Shown piece after piece: positions 17,575-26,301 of a DNA stretch of 64,000 bases. Location of the stretch: positions 1-64,000 of the forward strand of contig CAKOHT010000005.1 of NCBI GenBank assembly GCA_934085975.1. The letters run 5' to 3'. A program made the position numbers and the translations under genes. The notes under the pieces are model-generated. The model saw only the letters and a program-made list of their open reading frames with translations, was not told the DNA's origin and did not search any database. The stretch comes from an uncultured Cetobacterium sp. (GTDB lineage Bacteria; Fusobacteriota; Fusobacteriia; Fusobacteriales; Fusobacteriaceae). The number at the start of each line of letters is the position of its first letter. Positions within the stretch are counted from its first letter, which is position 1.

Positions 17575-17582
17575 GAGGTTTT

Positions 17583-18122
17583 ATGTCAAATAAATTAAAA
17601 ATATTTTTGATAATTTTAGCAATTCTTGCTATTTTCACAGGAGTATATTCAAATAAATTAAATGAAAGAAGTAAGACAGTCGTGGCTATCTCCACCCCTA
17701 CTTCAGAAACTATTCAAAAAACAGAGATTAGTACCCCAATTTTTTTTCCTAATCTAAAAGAGGGAACTCTTTCAAAAGAGGATATTCTTTTAAACTCTAA
17801 TATTTCCAATAATGAAGATATTCTGAAGGACATAATCTCTCAACTTTTAAAAAAATTAGAAGATAAAAATATCTTAAAAAAAGAAAATTTTAAATATGAA
17901 GTATACATAAAAAATAGAACTCTTTATTTGGACTTAGACTCTAAGGTTTTATCTTCTGCTAAAACTCCACAGGAAGAATTACTTTTAATTTACTCTTTTG
18001 TAAATAGTCTATTAACTCCGGGCGGAGCAAATGATGTGGTCTTACTTATCAATGGTTCACAAACCGAGAAAGTTAATTTTATCAATATAAGTAAAAGCTA
18101 TAAATTGAATAGCAATATATAA
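17583..18122 (+). CDS. GerMN-domain protein, membrane-anchored
   Basis: 179 residues. One N-terminal membrane anchor (7-24), a Thr/Ser-rich linker and a C-terminal GerMN-like domain (about 95-175: LYLDLDSKV, ELLLIYSFVNSLL, VVLLINGSQ). In spore formers GerM-type proteins work with cell-wall hydrolases, and GerMN domains also follow amidases elsewhere. Here it directly follows an amidase with an AGGAGG site 6 nt upstream, so a role as the amidase's periplasmic partner is likely. The family call rests on the pattern and is moderately sure. Confidence 0.75.
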   Translation: MSNKLKIFLIILAILAIFTGVYSNKLNERSKTVVAISTPTSETIQKTEISTPIFFPNLKEGTLSKEDILLNSNISNNEDILKDIISQLLKKLEDKNILKKENFKYEVYIKNRTLYLDLDSKVLSSAKTPQEELLLIYSFVNSLLTPGGANDVVLLINGSQTEKVNFINISKSYKLNSNI

Positions 18123-18130
18123 AATTTTGA

Positions 18131-18159
18131 GGAGTTTCTACTTTCAGAAACTCCTTTTT
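18131..18159 (+). terminator. Intrinsic terminator after the amidase-GerMN pair
   Basis: 9-bp stem GGAGTTTCT/AGAAACTCC, 6-nt loop, five T residues. Lies 9 nt past the stop codon. Confidence 0.92.
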
Positions 18160-18178
18160 AAAAATTTGGAGGAATATT

Positions 18179-18742
18179 ATGAATATAGACTTTTTAAAAA
18201 AGGAATTGGCTACTGTTCTCTCTAAAAAAAGATATGAACACTCCATAAGAGTTTTGAATACTGCCATCGTTCTGGGAGAGATATATAACGCTAATTTGAA
18301 TGAGGTTGCAATTGCATCTCTTTTGCATGACTACGCTAAAGAGTTTACAAGAGAGGAACTTATTAAAATTTCTAAGGAGCACTTCACCGAAGAAACGAAA
18401 GACTACATAAGTAACGTTGAAATTCTTCATAGCTATGTAGCTTCATATATCGCAAAGGAAAAATTTAAAATTGACAATACAGATATTTTAAATGCCATAA
18501 AATTTCATACAACTGGAAGAAAAAATATGAGTTTAATTGAAAAAATAGTCTATGTAGCTGATGCTATTGAACCCAAAAGAGATTATCCCTATGTAGAAGA
18601 AATTAGAGATTTAGCTCTAGTAAATCTAAATAAAGCCATTTTACTAGAAGTTAATAAAAAAATCGAGCATCTTATAAAAGGAAATTATGTCATTCATATA
18701 AACTCCATTGAGATGCGAAATTGGCTTTTAAAAATAAGCTAA
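18179..18742 (+). CDS. yqeK: YqeK-type HD-domain dinucleoside tetraphosphatase
   Basis: 187 residues. HD phosphohydrolase with His21 (YEHSIRV), His50-Asp51 (LLHDYAKEF), a later His pair (ILHSYVAS, IKFHTTGR) and Asp (VYVADAIEP). Family members in Gram-positives hydrolyse Ap4A symmetrically to ADP. GGAGGA site and ATG. Its position before rnr and smpB is unlike Bacillus, where yqeK sits with nadD and rsfS. Confidence 0.9.
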   Translation: MNIDFLKKELATVLSKKRYEHSIRVLNTAIVLGEIYNANLNEVAIASLLHDYAKEFTREELIKISKEHFTEETKDYISNVEILHSYVASYIAKEKFKIDNTDILNAIKFHTTGRKNMSLIEKIVYVADAIEPKRDYPYVEEIRDLALVNLNKAILLEVNKKIEHLIKGNYVIHINSIEMRNWLLKIS

Positions 18743-18754
18743 TCGGAGGAAATT

Positions 18755-20905
18755 ATGAAAATAAATACAAAATTGAATAAAGAGCTTGATAGATTAAAAA
18801 ATATATTAAAAGGTAGCAAAGCCCTGACTCTAGATGAGATAACTAAAGCTATGGGATGGTCACCTAAATTAAAAAAAGAAAACAGAGATATTCTTGAAAC
18901 TTGGCTTAGCTCTGGTGAAATTATGAAAAATAAAAAAAATAAATACAACATACCTGAAAATTTAGGTTTTATAAAAGGCAAATTTTCAAATATCAAGGGT
19001 AAATTTGGATTTGTTGATACTGATACCGAAGGATACTTTATTCCTCGAAGCAAATTTGGTACAGCTCTAGATGGAGATACTGTTTTAATAAAAGTTATAA
19101 CACCTGAGGGAAAAGGAAAAAAAGAGGGTGAAATTGTGGAGGTTCTCGTAAGAGAAAAAAATACAATTATAGGAATTTTTGAAAAAAAAGAGAACTTTGG
19201 TTTTGTTAGACCAACTCAATCGTTTGGCAGAGATATCTATATACCTAAAAACTTCTTTAATAAGGCTAAAGATGGCGACTTAGTTGTTGTTGATGTCACT
19301 TTTTGGGGAAGTGATGAAAAAAAGCCTGAAGGAAAGATTTTAGAATCAATCGGTAGTCCCTTTGATACAGATAATATGATTAAAGCTTTACTTCTTAGGG
19401 AAGGATTATCTGAAGATTTTCCAGATGATGTTATAGCTGAAGCTCGACAAATCTCACCAATAATTTCTGAAGAGGAGATTAAAAAGAGAAAAGATTTAAG
19501 GTCCCTTCCCATAATAACTATAGATGGTGATGATGCAAAAGATTTAGATGATGCTGTCTACGTTGAGAAATTAGACAATGGATTTTATAAACTTATTGTT
19601 GCCATTGCTGATGTTTCACACTACATTCAAACTGGTTCAAAATTAGATAAAGAAGCTGAAAAAAGGGGAAACTCTGTTTATCTTGTTGATAGAGTCTTAC
19701 CTATGTTTCCTAAAGAGATTTCAAATGGTATATGCTCTTTAAATCCACATGAAGATAAACTTACATTCTCTGTTGAACTTCTTATTGATTCTCAGGGGAG
19801 AACAATAGACATTCAAGCCTACAAATCGGTTATTAAGACTGTTCATAGAATGACTTATAAAAATGTTAATAAAATTCTCGCTAAAGATTCTGAAGTTACT
19901 GAAAAATATAGCGATATAGTTGATATGTTGTTCACTATGTTAGAACTTTCCAAAATTATAAGAGCTATAAAGTATAATAGAGGGTCTATTGACTTTGATC
20001 TTCCTGAAGTAAAAGTTGTTTTAGATGAAAATAAAAAAGTTAAATACTTAAAAAATATTGAAAGAGGAGAGTCTGAGAGAATCATTGAAGACTTTATGAT
20101 TATGGCTAATGAGGCTGTTGCAGAAAAGCTCTTCTGGTTGGAAATACCATCTGTCTATAGAGTTCATGAGACTCCTGACCCAGAGAGAGTAAAGGCTTTA
20201 AATGAAACTCTTTCTAGGTTTGGATATAAAATTCACTCCTTTGAAGATCTTCACCCTAAAAAATTCCAATCTATTATTGAAGATTCTGAAGCTAAAGGTA
20301 TCAATATGATTGTTCATAAGATGATTTTGATGTCTCTTAAACAAGCTAGGTACGGAGTTGAAAACTTAGGTCACTTTGGTCTATCGTCTAACTATTACAC
20401 ACATTTTACATCTCCAATTAGAAGATACGCCGACCTATTGATTCATAGAATCTTGAATATTGCTATTCATGGTTATCCTACTAAAAAAGAGTTTGGAATT
20501 CTTATAAACTATCTTCCGGACGTTACAGCTCATATCTCTCAAACAGAAAGAAAAGCTATGAAGGTAGAGGATGAAAGTGTCAAAATTAAAATAGTTGAAT
20601 ATATGCTAGATAAAATAGGAGATGAATTTAAAGCCACTATAGTTGGATTTAATAATAAAAAAATATTCTTTGAAACAGAGGAGCACGTAGAATGTTACTG
20701 GGATGTAACAACAGCTAAAAACTTCTACGAATTTGACGAAAATAACTACGTTATGAAAGATTTAGATATGAACCGAGAGTTCCATCTAGGAGATAAAATG
20801 GAAGTTTTAATCGTTAGATCCGACTTACAAATGCTTGAAATTGAAGTTGTTCCAACTGAATTTTATCATGATTATACAGACAGAAGAAAAGAGAGGAGAT
20901 TTTAA
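18755..20905 (+). CDS. rnr: Ribonuclease R
   Basis: 716 residues of the RNase II/R family, a processive 3'-5' exoribonuclease for structured RNA. An N-terminal winged-helix-like part, two cold-shock domains (about 70-190), the RNB catalytic domain (TIDGDDAKDLDDAVYV near 255, HFTSPIRRYADLLIHR near 550) and a C-terminal S1-like domain (about 625-710). It overlaps smpB by one base (TAATG). RNase R works with tmRNA-SmpB to destroy defective mRNAs, and the coupling here fits that role. Confidence 0.95.
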   Translation: MKINTKLNKELDRLKNILKGSKALTLDEITKAMGWSPKLKKENRDILETWLSSGEIMKNKKNKYNIPENLGFIKGKFSNIKGKFGFVDTDTEGYFIPRSKFGTALDGDTVLIKVITPEGKGKKEGEIVEVLVREKNTIIGIFEKKENFGFVRPTQSFGRDIYIPKNFFNKAKDGDLVVVDVTFWGSDEKKPEGKILESIGSPFDTDNMIKALLLREGLSEDFPDDVIAEARQISPIISEEEIKKRKDLRSLPIITIDGDDAKDLDDAVYVEKLDNGFYKLIVAIADVSHYIQTGSKLDKEAEKRGNSVYLVDRVLPMFPKEISNGICSLNPHEDKLTFSVELLIDSQGRTIDIQAYKSVIKTVHRMTYKNVNKILAKDSEVTEKYSDIVDMLFTMLELSKIIRAIKYNRGSIDFDLPEVKVVLDENKKVKYLKNIERGESERIIEDFMIMANEAVAEKLFWLEIPSVYRVHETPDPERVKALNETLSRFGYKIHSFEDLHPKKFQSIIEDSEAKGINMIVHKMILMSLKQARYGVENLGHFGLSSNYYTHFTSPIRRYADLLIHRILNIAIHGYPTKKEFGILINYLPDVTAHISQTERKAMKVEDESVKIKIVEYMLDKIGDEFKATIVGFNNKKIFFETEEHVECYWDVTTAKNFYEFDENNYVMKDLDMNREFHLGDKMEVLIVRSDLQMLEIEVVPTEFYHDYTDRRKERRF

Positions 20906-21348
20906 TGATATTAGCTAATAACAAGAAAGCTTTTTTTGACTACTTTATTGAAGATAAATTTGAAGCCGGAATTGAACTAGTTGGTAGTGAAGTTAAATCT
21001 ATAAAGGCTGGTAAAACCAGCATAAAAGAATCATTTATTCGAATCATAAATAACGAAATTTTTATCATGGGAATGACCGTTGTCCCATGGTCCTTCGGTA
21101 GTGTTTATAATCCTGATGAAAGAAGAGTTAGAAAACTCCTTTTACATAGAGGAGAGATAAAAAAACTACACGAAAAAGTTACTCAAAAAGGTTATACAAT
21201 AGTACCTCTAAATATTCATCTATCTAAAGGATTTGTGAAAATCGACATAGCTTTAGCCAGAGGTAAAAAAAATTATGACAAACGTGATTCTTTAGCTAAA
21301 AAAGACCAACAAAGAAATATCGAAAGAGAAGTTAAGGAACGATATTAG
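20905..21348 (+). CDS. smpB: SsrA-binding protein SmpB
   Basis: 147 residues. Conserved core FEAGIELVGSEVKSIKAGK, and the basic C-terminal tail KKNYDKRDSLAKKD that mimics mRNA in the decoding centre. It delivers tmRNA to stalled ribosomes. Its start overlaps the rnr stop, and the tmRNA gene itself lies at 54194 in this window. A bidirectional terminator follows. Confidence 0.98.
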   Translation: MILANNKKAFFDYFIEDKFEAGIELVGSEVKSIKAGKTSIKESFIRIINNEIFIMGMTVVPWSFGSVYNPDERRVRKLLLHRGEIKKLHEKVTQKGYTIVPLNIHLSKGFVKIDIALARGKKNYDKRDSLAKKDQQRNIEREVKERY

Positions 21349-21351
21349 TAA

Positions 21352-21380
21352 AAAAAGCAGATATTTTATCTGCTTTTTTT
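21352..21380 (+). terminator. Bidirectional terminator between smpB and the FadL-like gene
   Basis: A 12-bp stem AAAAAGCAGATA/TATCTGCTTTTT with a TTT loop and T tracts on both strands. It serves the convergent genes ending at 21348 and 21385. Confidence 0.93.
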
Positions 21381-21384
21381 ACTG

Positions 21385-22686
21385 CTAAAATTTATAGATT
21401 AAACCTAATCCAAACGCATCCACGTGCTTACTGTATCTTATATTCTTAACATTTTTATCCGTCACATAATCTACATATGAATAAGCTGCTAACAATTCAA
21501 GCTGTGAACTGTATCTATATTTAACTCCTATTGAATACATATTTGCATTTAAAACGTAGTCCGTATCGGTATATGTTTTCTCATTTGCACCTGTATTTGT
21601 ATATTGATATCCTGCCATTAAAGTCCATCTTTCATACAACTGATAATCCACTCCAACTGCCACCTCATATCCATTGTCATAGTGGTCAAAGTTGTTTAAA
21701 TCATCACCGGCTTCCTTTATAAAATAGTAGTTCCCAGAAGCCAACAATGTCAGCTTCTCTGTCACTTTATAAGAAGCTCCAATCGCTGCCATTGCCGGTA
21801 AATTTCTTTTCCCACTCCCCTCAGTCATCCACTGTTTAATCGCTGGGTCTTTTATAATAGTATTGTAGAACGTATCTCCTATCAGGTTACTTCCTGTTGA
21901 ATTTATAAAACCTTTTTTCAAGTTATGCTCTTTATTATCAAAATCTAACTTAGTTTCAGTTTCATATCTCATTCCTATATTAAATTTGTCGTTTGGATGA
22001 TAGTTTAATCCAAGTATTCCAGTCACTCCAAAAGCAGTTCTTTCTGAATCAATATCAAATTTTGCCTTTCCAGAGCCTAGATATCCTCCTAAATTATTAT
22101 ACTCAAAGTTTCCTTCACCTTTGAATTCTCTTTCAGCATCAATTAACCTAACTCCAACTGCACCACTCCAAACCTCATTAAATTTTCTAGCCACTCCACC
22201 CTGAAATGCTATATAATAGGATTTTCCATGTATTGTTGATCCACCTACGTATTTTGCCCCTATCGTCTCAAACATTGGATTGCTTGTAATTATTTGTGGA
22301 AAAGTTGCTATTCCTCCGGTATATGCTACACTTCCCCCACCTGCTATCGCTCCCGCATGAAAGAAAAATGCTGTCTCACCTTTCTTCTTCACTATCTGTA
22401 AACTTGGAACTACTGGAGATGCCTTATCACTTTCAAATCTATAACTACCGTATTCCATGCTGTAATCTTTTAAATGTGTTTGATTGCTCACCTGTATATA
22501 GGTACCATCCTCTAGCCACACAGTTCCAGCAGGGTTATAATATGCCCCTGATACTCCTATCTTTCCTACCATAGCAGGATGTGCCAAGTACTCCGCATCC
22601 TGTTGTGAAAGATAATCTATACTTCCTCCCATAACATTTGCTGATAAAATTACTCCTAATAGTATTAGCTGTTGCTTAAATTTCAT
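21385..22686 (-). CDS. Outer-membrane transport protein, OmpP1/FadL family
   Basis: 433 residues. A signal peptide (about 1-20, ending VMGG), the early GAYYNPAGTVW motif typical of FadL hatch/barrel proteins, many alternating beta strands, and a C-terminal aromatic (YKF) as in outer-membrane barrels. FadL proteins admit hydrophobic compounds such as fatty acids; the substrate here is unknown. Proof of an outer membrane. A TetR regulator overlaps its start by 11 nt, so uptake is probably controlled by a small hydrophobic ligand. Confidence 0.9.
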   Translation of the reverse strand: MKFKQQLILLGVILSANVMGGSIDYLSQQDAEYLAHPAMVGKIGVSGAYYNPAGTVWLEDGTYIQVSNQTHLKDYSMEYGSYRFESDKASPVVPSLQIVKKKGETAFFFHAGAIAGGGSVAYTGGIATFPQIITSNPMFETIGAKYVGGSTIHGKSYYIAFQGGVARKFNEVWSGAVGVRLIDAEREFKGEGNFEYNNLGGYLGSGKAKFDIDSERTAFGVTGILGLNYHPNDKFNIGMRYETETKLDFDNKEHNLKKGFINSTGSNLIGDTFYNTIIKDPAIKQWMTEGSGKRNLPAMAAIGASYKVTEKLTLLASGNYYFIKEAGDDLNNFDHYDNGYEVAVGVDYQLYERWTLMAGYQYTNTGANEKTYTDTDYVLNANMYSIGVKYRYSSQLELLAAYSYVDYVTDKNVKNIRYSKHVDAFGLGLIYKF

Positions 22687-23269
22687 TGTCTCTCTCCTTC
22701 GTCATCTCTAAAGCTTTTTCTATCAGTACATCTCCCATTTCAATAATCTCTTTTTTGAAGGTTTCAAATTCTATATCCATATAAAACCCTGTACAGATTA
22801 AGGTCGCATATCCGTGAGAAAAATACCACCCTTTTTTTATGACCCACTCGATTATATCTTCAGGAAATTGATTATAATCTTTATTATTATTAAATCCACT
22901 ATATATTAAATTTCTAAAATCCTCCATTATTTGATCCATAAACTCTCTTGGCAATCCTTCTCTTAAAAAAATTGTTCTAAATAACGCTTTCTCCTCTTTT
23001 GCGAAAAGACATATTCCAATTCCTATATTTAAAATTGACAAATCTGTATAATCACGTTTTGTGTATTCAAAAAGCTTTGTCTTAGCTTTTTTAGATAGTT
23101 CATTTTTTAGTTCTTCCATGGACTTAAATGCTGAGTATATGGCAATCGTTGACACTCCCAATTTTTTAGCTATATTTCTTGCTGTCACTTCTTTTAAGCT
23201 CTCGCTATTTAAAATTTCAAATGCACTATTTAAAATTTCTTCTCTGGTAAAATTAGGTCTTCTTCCCAT
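22676..23269 (-). CDS. TetR/AcrR-family transcriptional regulator
   Basis: 197 residues. An N-terminal helix-turn-helix at about 25-47 (VTARNIAKKLGVSTIAIYSAF), preceded by the usual REEILNSAFEIL helix, then a ligand-binding helical domain. The C-terminal half shows WVIKKGWYFSHGYATL. It lies upstream of and overlaps the FadL-like gene by 11 nt, so it probably controls this pair, perhaps sensing an acyl-CoA or other lipophile (inference). GGAGA site. Confidence 0.9.
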   Translation of the reverse strand: MGRRPNFTREEILNSAFEILNSESLKEVTARNIAKKLGVSTIAIYSAFKSMEELKNELSKKAKTKLFEYTKRDYTDLSILNIGIGICLFAKEEKALFRTIFLREGLPREFMDQIMEDFRNLIYSGFNNNKDYNQFPEDIIEWVIKKGWYFSHGYATLICTGFYMDIEFETFKKEIIEMGDVLIEKALEMTKERDNEI

Positions 23270-23311
23270 TTTTTCTCCTATATGTTATGATATTTTTTAA
23301 ACATGTTCTAC

Positions 23312-23340
23312 ATTATACCTTATTGTACATATAAATTCAA
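23312..23340 (-). promoter_or_regulatory. Promoter of the tetR-fadL pair with nearby palindrome
   Basis: TTGAAT (23335-23340), 17-nt spacer and TATAAT (23312-23317) on the minus strand. A palindrome AAACATGTT lies just downstream (about 23299-23307), near the start point, a likely autoregulatory operator. Confidence 0.75.
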
Positions 23341-23412
23341 GTTTTTTTATTATATACTATTGTTATGAAATTTTGTTTTTTTATTAAATATCGTTATTAA
23401 ATAACTTCAATA

Positions 23413-23442
23413 AATACAAAAAGAGGCTCTCAAATAGCCTCT
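23413..23442 (-). terminator. Intrinsic terminator of the DUF3100-amidohydrolase operon
   Basis: 7-bp stem AGAGGCT/AGCCTCT, 7-nt loop, then TTTTTGTATTT on the minus strand. About 33 nt past the amidohydrolase stop codon. Confidence 0.85.
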
Positions 23443-23474
23443 CTCCATAAAAAATTATTAAAAATAAATTCTTA

Positions 23475-24791
23475 CTATCCCTTTATAACTTTATCATTGG
23501 ACTCCATAAAAGCCAAATACTCCTCTTTTGTCATCACTGGTCTAAAATTACCTAAAATCTCTTTTGCTTTTTTTCCCTGTGCAAATAATAGGTCGACAAC
23601 TGTTAATGCTAAAGCTTTTGCTGGCATTAGTATAGCAACTTCATCATCCACAGTTTTAAACTCTCTCGTATGAAGAGCTCCTTTTATTCCACCAAACATT
23701 GGATGAAGAGTCGGCATTATATGAGATACATCTCCAAAATCAAAAGACCCCGTGAAATCTCCACCTTTAATCATATCCTCTTTCAATCCTAAATACTCTA
23801 AATTTCCTTCTAAAACATCTTCCATAGAATCATGTCTTAAAATTGGTAAATATCCTGGAATTTCTGTTATTTCTATTTCAGCTCCCACCGCATAAGCACC
23901 CGCTGTCAATCCTCTATTTACTTTTTTATTGGCATCAATCATACCTTCTATTGTTCTAGCTCTCACATACGCCTCCATTCTAACATCAGCTGGAACCGAA
24001 TTTACAATATCTCCACCTTTTGTTATGATTGGATGAAATCTCACTCTGTCACTCTCTTTAAATGTCTCTCTTTGAGCGTGTACATTGTTTATTCCTAGCA
24101 TTGCTGCATTTAAAGCGTTTATTCCTTCATGCGGTGCCGAACCTGCATGAGCTTCCTTTCCTATGAACTTCACTGTTTTTCCTATAAAGCCATTACTTAC
24201 AGGACCTGTTAGCACTTTTTTATCCCCCAAATCTAAAGCATGGAACATAACAGCCATATCTACATCATCAAAAGTCCCATTATATATCATCTCTTGCTTT
24301 CCACCAAAATATTTTATTTTTCCATCAGCTCTAAGTTGAGTTCTATATCCTAGCTCCACAAACTCTTCCGCTGGAGTAGCTATAAAATCAATCTTTCCTC
24401 CAAGTTCACTTAAAATTCCTGATTTTATCAATCCCGTTGCTGCTCCCAACATTCCGGCAATCTGTATATGATGTCCACAAGCGTGAACTGCTCCTAGCTC
24501 ATTTGAGTCTAGATGGTCACTACAAGATATTGCATCCAGTTCACCTAATATAGCTACCTTAGGTCCTTCTACATCCATATTTGATCTTGCTCTACATCCT
24601 GTATAAGCTATCCCCTCTTCCACCTCTAATCCCAATTCATTTTTAAAATAGCTAGAAACTATTTTAGTCCCTTTAAACTCTTTATATCCAAATTCTGGGT
24701 TATCATACATATCCTGTCCCGCTTTTAATATTAACTCTCTGTTTTCATCAATAGCTTTTACTACTCTCTCTTTAATTTCATTTATGTTCAT
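23475..24791 (-). CDS. M20-family amidohydrolase (AbgB-like)
   Basis: 438 residues. A metal-dependent hydrolase with metal-site motifs GELDAIS and HACGHHIQ, catalytic Glu pair in TPAEEF, the lid/dimer domain (GSAPHEGINALNAAM) and a final LHTREF His. Closest in style to aminoacylase/AbgB enzymes that remove N-acyl groups or cleave p-aminobenzoyl-glutamate; the substrate is unknown. An extended frame to 24923 would overlap the upstream gene, so the ATG at 24791 behind AAGGAG is used. It is downstream of two membrane proteins, suggesting import of its substrate. Confidence 0.9.
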   Translation of the reverse strand: MNINEIKERVVKAIDENRELILKAGQDMYDNPEFGYKEFKGTKIVSSYFKNELGLEVEEGIAYTGCRARSNMDVEGPKVAILGELDAISCSDHLDSNELGAVHACGHHIQIAGMLGAATGLIKSGILSELGGKIDFIATPAEEFVELGYRTQLRADGKIKYFGGKQEMIYNGTFDDVDMAVMFHALDLGDKKVLTGPVSNGFIGKTVKFIGKEAHAGSAPHEGINALNAAMLGINNVHAQRETFKESDRVRFHPIITKGGDIVNSVPADVRMEAYVRARTIEGMIDANKKVNRGLTAGAYAVGAEIEITEIPGYLPILRHDSMEDVLEGNLEYLGLKEDMIKGGDFTGSFDFGDVSHIMPTLHPMFGGIKGALHTREFKTVDDEVAILMPAKALALTVVDLLFAQGKKAKEILGNFRPVMTKEEYLAFMESNDKVIKG

Positions 24792-24823
24792 CATTCTCTC
24801 CTTAAATCCATCTAAGTATTTAA

Positions 24824-25291
24824 TTAAATTGCTCCTTGTAGTTTTAGAACTGCTTGTGCTATCAGAGCACAAGCAAAGAAAATTGTTGTAAATACAACCA
24901 ATGCTATTATTACTATCTTCCAAGACATTGCTTTTAACTCTTCTATTTTATTTCCTACAGATATTCCTGCAAAAGCAAGTAGTGGTGTACATAAAGGCAT
25001 AAATTCAACTGTTCCGATCTGTGGTACAAAAAATTTTGATATCGGCAATGCCGGTATACTCACAATCATTCCAACTATAGTCGATAAAGCATAAGCTGGA
25101 AGTGGAAATTTTGGAAAAATATCTTTAACAATAAAACACCCCAGTGCTAAAATAATTATTAAAATCATTCCCGGAATATCCCCGATAAATTGTTTTTGTA
25201 ATCCAATAGCTTGTCCAGCTAAAACTATAACCCCTGCCATCGACATAAGTATAAAATATAGCATATATTTTTTTATATCTAAACTACGCAT
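24824..25291 (-). CDS. Small membrane protein, probable transporter subunit
   Basis: 155 residues with about four to five hydrophobic segments (11-30, 37-55, 65-85, 97-115, 123-150) and no soluble domain. I do not recognise a named family. The stop of the DUF3100-like gene overlaps its start by 8 nt, and the M20 hydrolase follows at 32 nt. A tight two-component permease with the 272-residue neighbour is the simplest reading (inference). Confidence 0.8.
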   Translation of the reverse strand: MRSLDIKKYMLYFILMSMAGVIVLAGQAIGLQKQFIGDIPGMILIIILALGCFIVKDIFPKFPLPAYALSTIVGMIVSIPALPISKFFVPQIGTVEFMPLCTPLLAFAGISVGNKIEELKAMSWKIVIIALVVFTTIFFACALIAQAVLKLQGAI

Positions 25292-26093
25292 TTTGCTTCA
25301 CTCCCTTTTTTGAAAACTTTGGAGATAACTTTTTATAATACCATTCTGTGAATGGCAAGGATATAAAAACAAGTATATTTACTCCTGTTAGCCCCGATAA
25401 CATATTGCTTGTTGATGCATAAGCAAAAACTTGATCCGCATATTGTGTTCCCACAACTTCAGCCAAAGAGGAGGCTGCCGCAGTCATCATACTTCCACTT
25501 CCTACTCCACACGCCATTCCTAATGCCAATGGATGAATTCCTGTATATATAGCTAACGATCCCAATACTCCAAAATATATTGTTCCTACAATTGTTCCAG
25601 CTAAATAAACTCCAAGCACTCCACTTCCTTCAAGTGATGAGATTCCATATTTCTCTCCAATTACTCCCAGAGAGGCTTCCCTACTTATACTTGATCCAGC
25701 TCCAATAGCTTCTCTTGTCAATCCTAATTTCAGTGCCAATGGAACAGCCACTAGAGGTGCTAATACGTGTCCTAACTCCTGTGCTAAAAATGCTGGACCT
25801 GCTTGGATAATTTTATCTAAATTAGGTCCTACAAATGTTCCTAGTTTTATTCCAAGCATTAAAAGAATCAACATAACCATGTCGCTGGCTATTTTCATCT
25901 CTTTTTCCCCAATAATCTCTCTCAATTTTCTGATTTTCTTTCCCAATAGATCTGGTGTTAATGTCATTCCAATAATTACAGCGAATAACATTGGGAATAG
26001 TGCTACCTTTCCCAATTGAATTTTTCCAACTTTTTCACAGACCAGTGAAATAATTGTTACCACTAAAAATACATTAATTGTGTTTTTGTTCAT
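25284..26093 (-). CDS. DUF3100-like integral membrane protein
   Basis: 269 residues, about eight hydrophobic segments. Gly/Ser-rich conserved stretches (GAGSSISREASLG, ACGVGSGSMMTAAASSLAEV) in the middle and C-terminal half resemble DUF3100 membrane proteins, often predicted transporters. An in-frame GTG at 26102 sits close to AAGGA; the ATG at 26093 is preferred but not certain. First gene of a three-gene operon with a small membrane partner and an M20 hydrolase. The regulator-like genes lie just upstream on the same strand. Confidence 0.8.
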   Translation of the reverse strand: MNKNTINVFLVVTIISLVCEKVGKIQLGKVALFPMLFAVIIGMTLTPDLLGKKIRKLREIIGEKEMKIASDMVMLILLMLGIKLGTFVGPNLDKIIQAGPAFLAQELGHVLAPLVAVPLALKLGLTREAIGAGSSISREASLGVIGEKYGISSLEGSGVLGVYLAGTIVGTIYFGVLGSLAIYTGIHPLALGMACGVGSGSMMTAAASSLAEVVGTQYADQVFAYASTSNMLSGLTGVNILVFISLPFTEWYYKKLSPKFSKKGVKQNA

Positions 26094-26130
26094 AATGCTC
26101 ACTCTTCCTTGATATAATTTTTATACAAGT

Positions 26131-26286
26131 TCTATTCGTCTCAAATAGGACTTTAATTGTTATAAAAAATAATACTATTTTTCGAATTTTATGTCAAGTT
26201 TTTTTCGAATTTTTCTTTTTATTTTTAATTATAATGTTTCGTTTCAGAACTTTAAAATATATATAAAATAAAAAGAGACGAATAGA
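26131..26286. repeat. 12-bp perfect inverted repeat flanking the DUF3100 promoter
   Basis: TCTATTCGTCTC at 26131-26142 and its exact complement GAGACGAATAGA at 26275-26286. The right arm is part of the terminator of the upstream regulator gene, and the left arm lies in the 5' leader of the DUF3100 operon. The two transcripts could pair over 12 nt. Confidence 0.8.
26169..26209 (-). promoter_or_regulatory. Promoter of the DUF3100-M20 operon with repeated TTCGAA sites
   Basis: TTGACA (26192-26197), 17-nt spacer and TATTAT (26169-26174) on the minus strand. Two copies of AATTCGAAAAA, each with palindromic core TTCGAA, lie at about 26181-26186 (in the spacer) and 26204-26209 (just upstream of -35), 23 bp apart, about two helical turns. 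They look like operator half-sites for a dimer or tetramer. Confidence 0.75.
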
Positions 26287-26296
26287 CTTCATCTCT
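26260..26296 (-). terminator. Intrinsic terminator of the split regulator gene
   Basis: Stem AGAGATGAA/TTCGTCTCT (one G-T wobble) with a 5-nt loop, then TTTTTATTTTATAT on the minus strand. Six nt past the stop at 26302. Confidence 0.8.
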
Positions 26297-26301
26297 TCAA
26301 G

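Noticed and set aside
24792..24923. N-terminal extension of the M20 hydrolase
   Set aside because: It overlaps the conserved end of the upstream membrane-protein gene in another frame. The GGAG site and ATG at 24791 are better.
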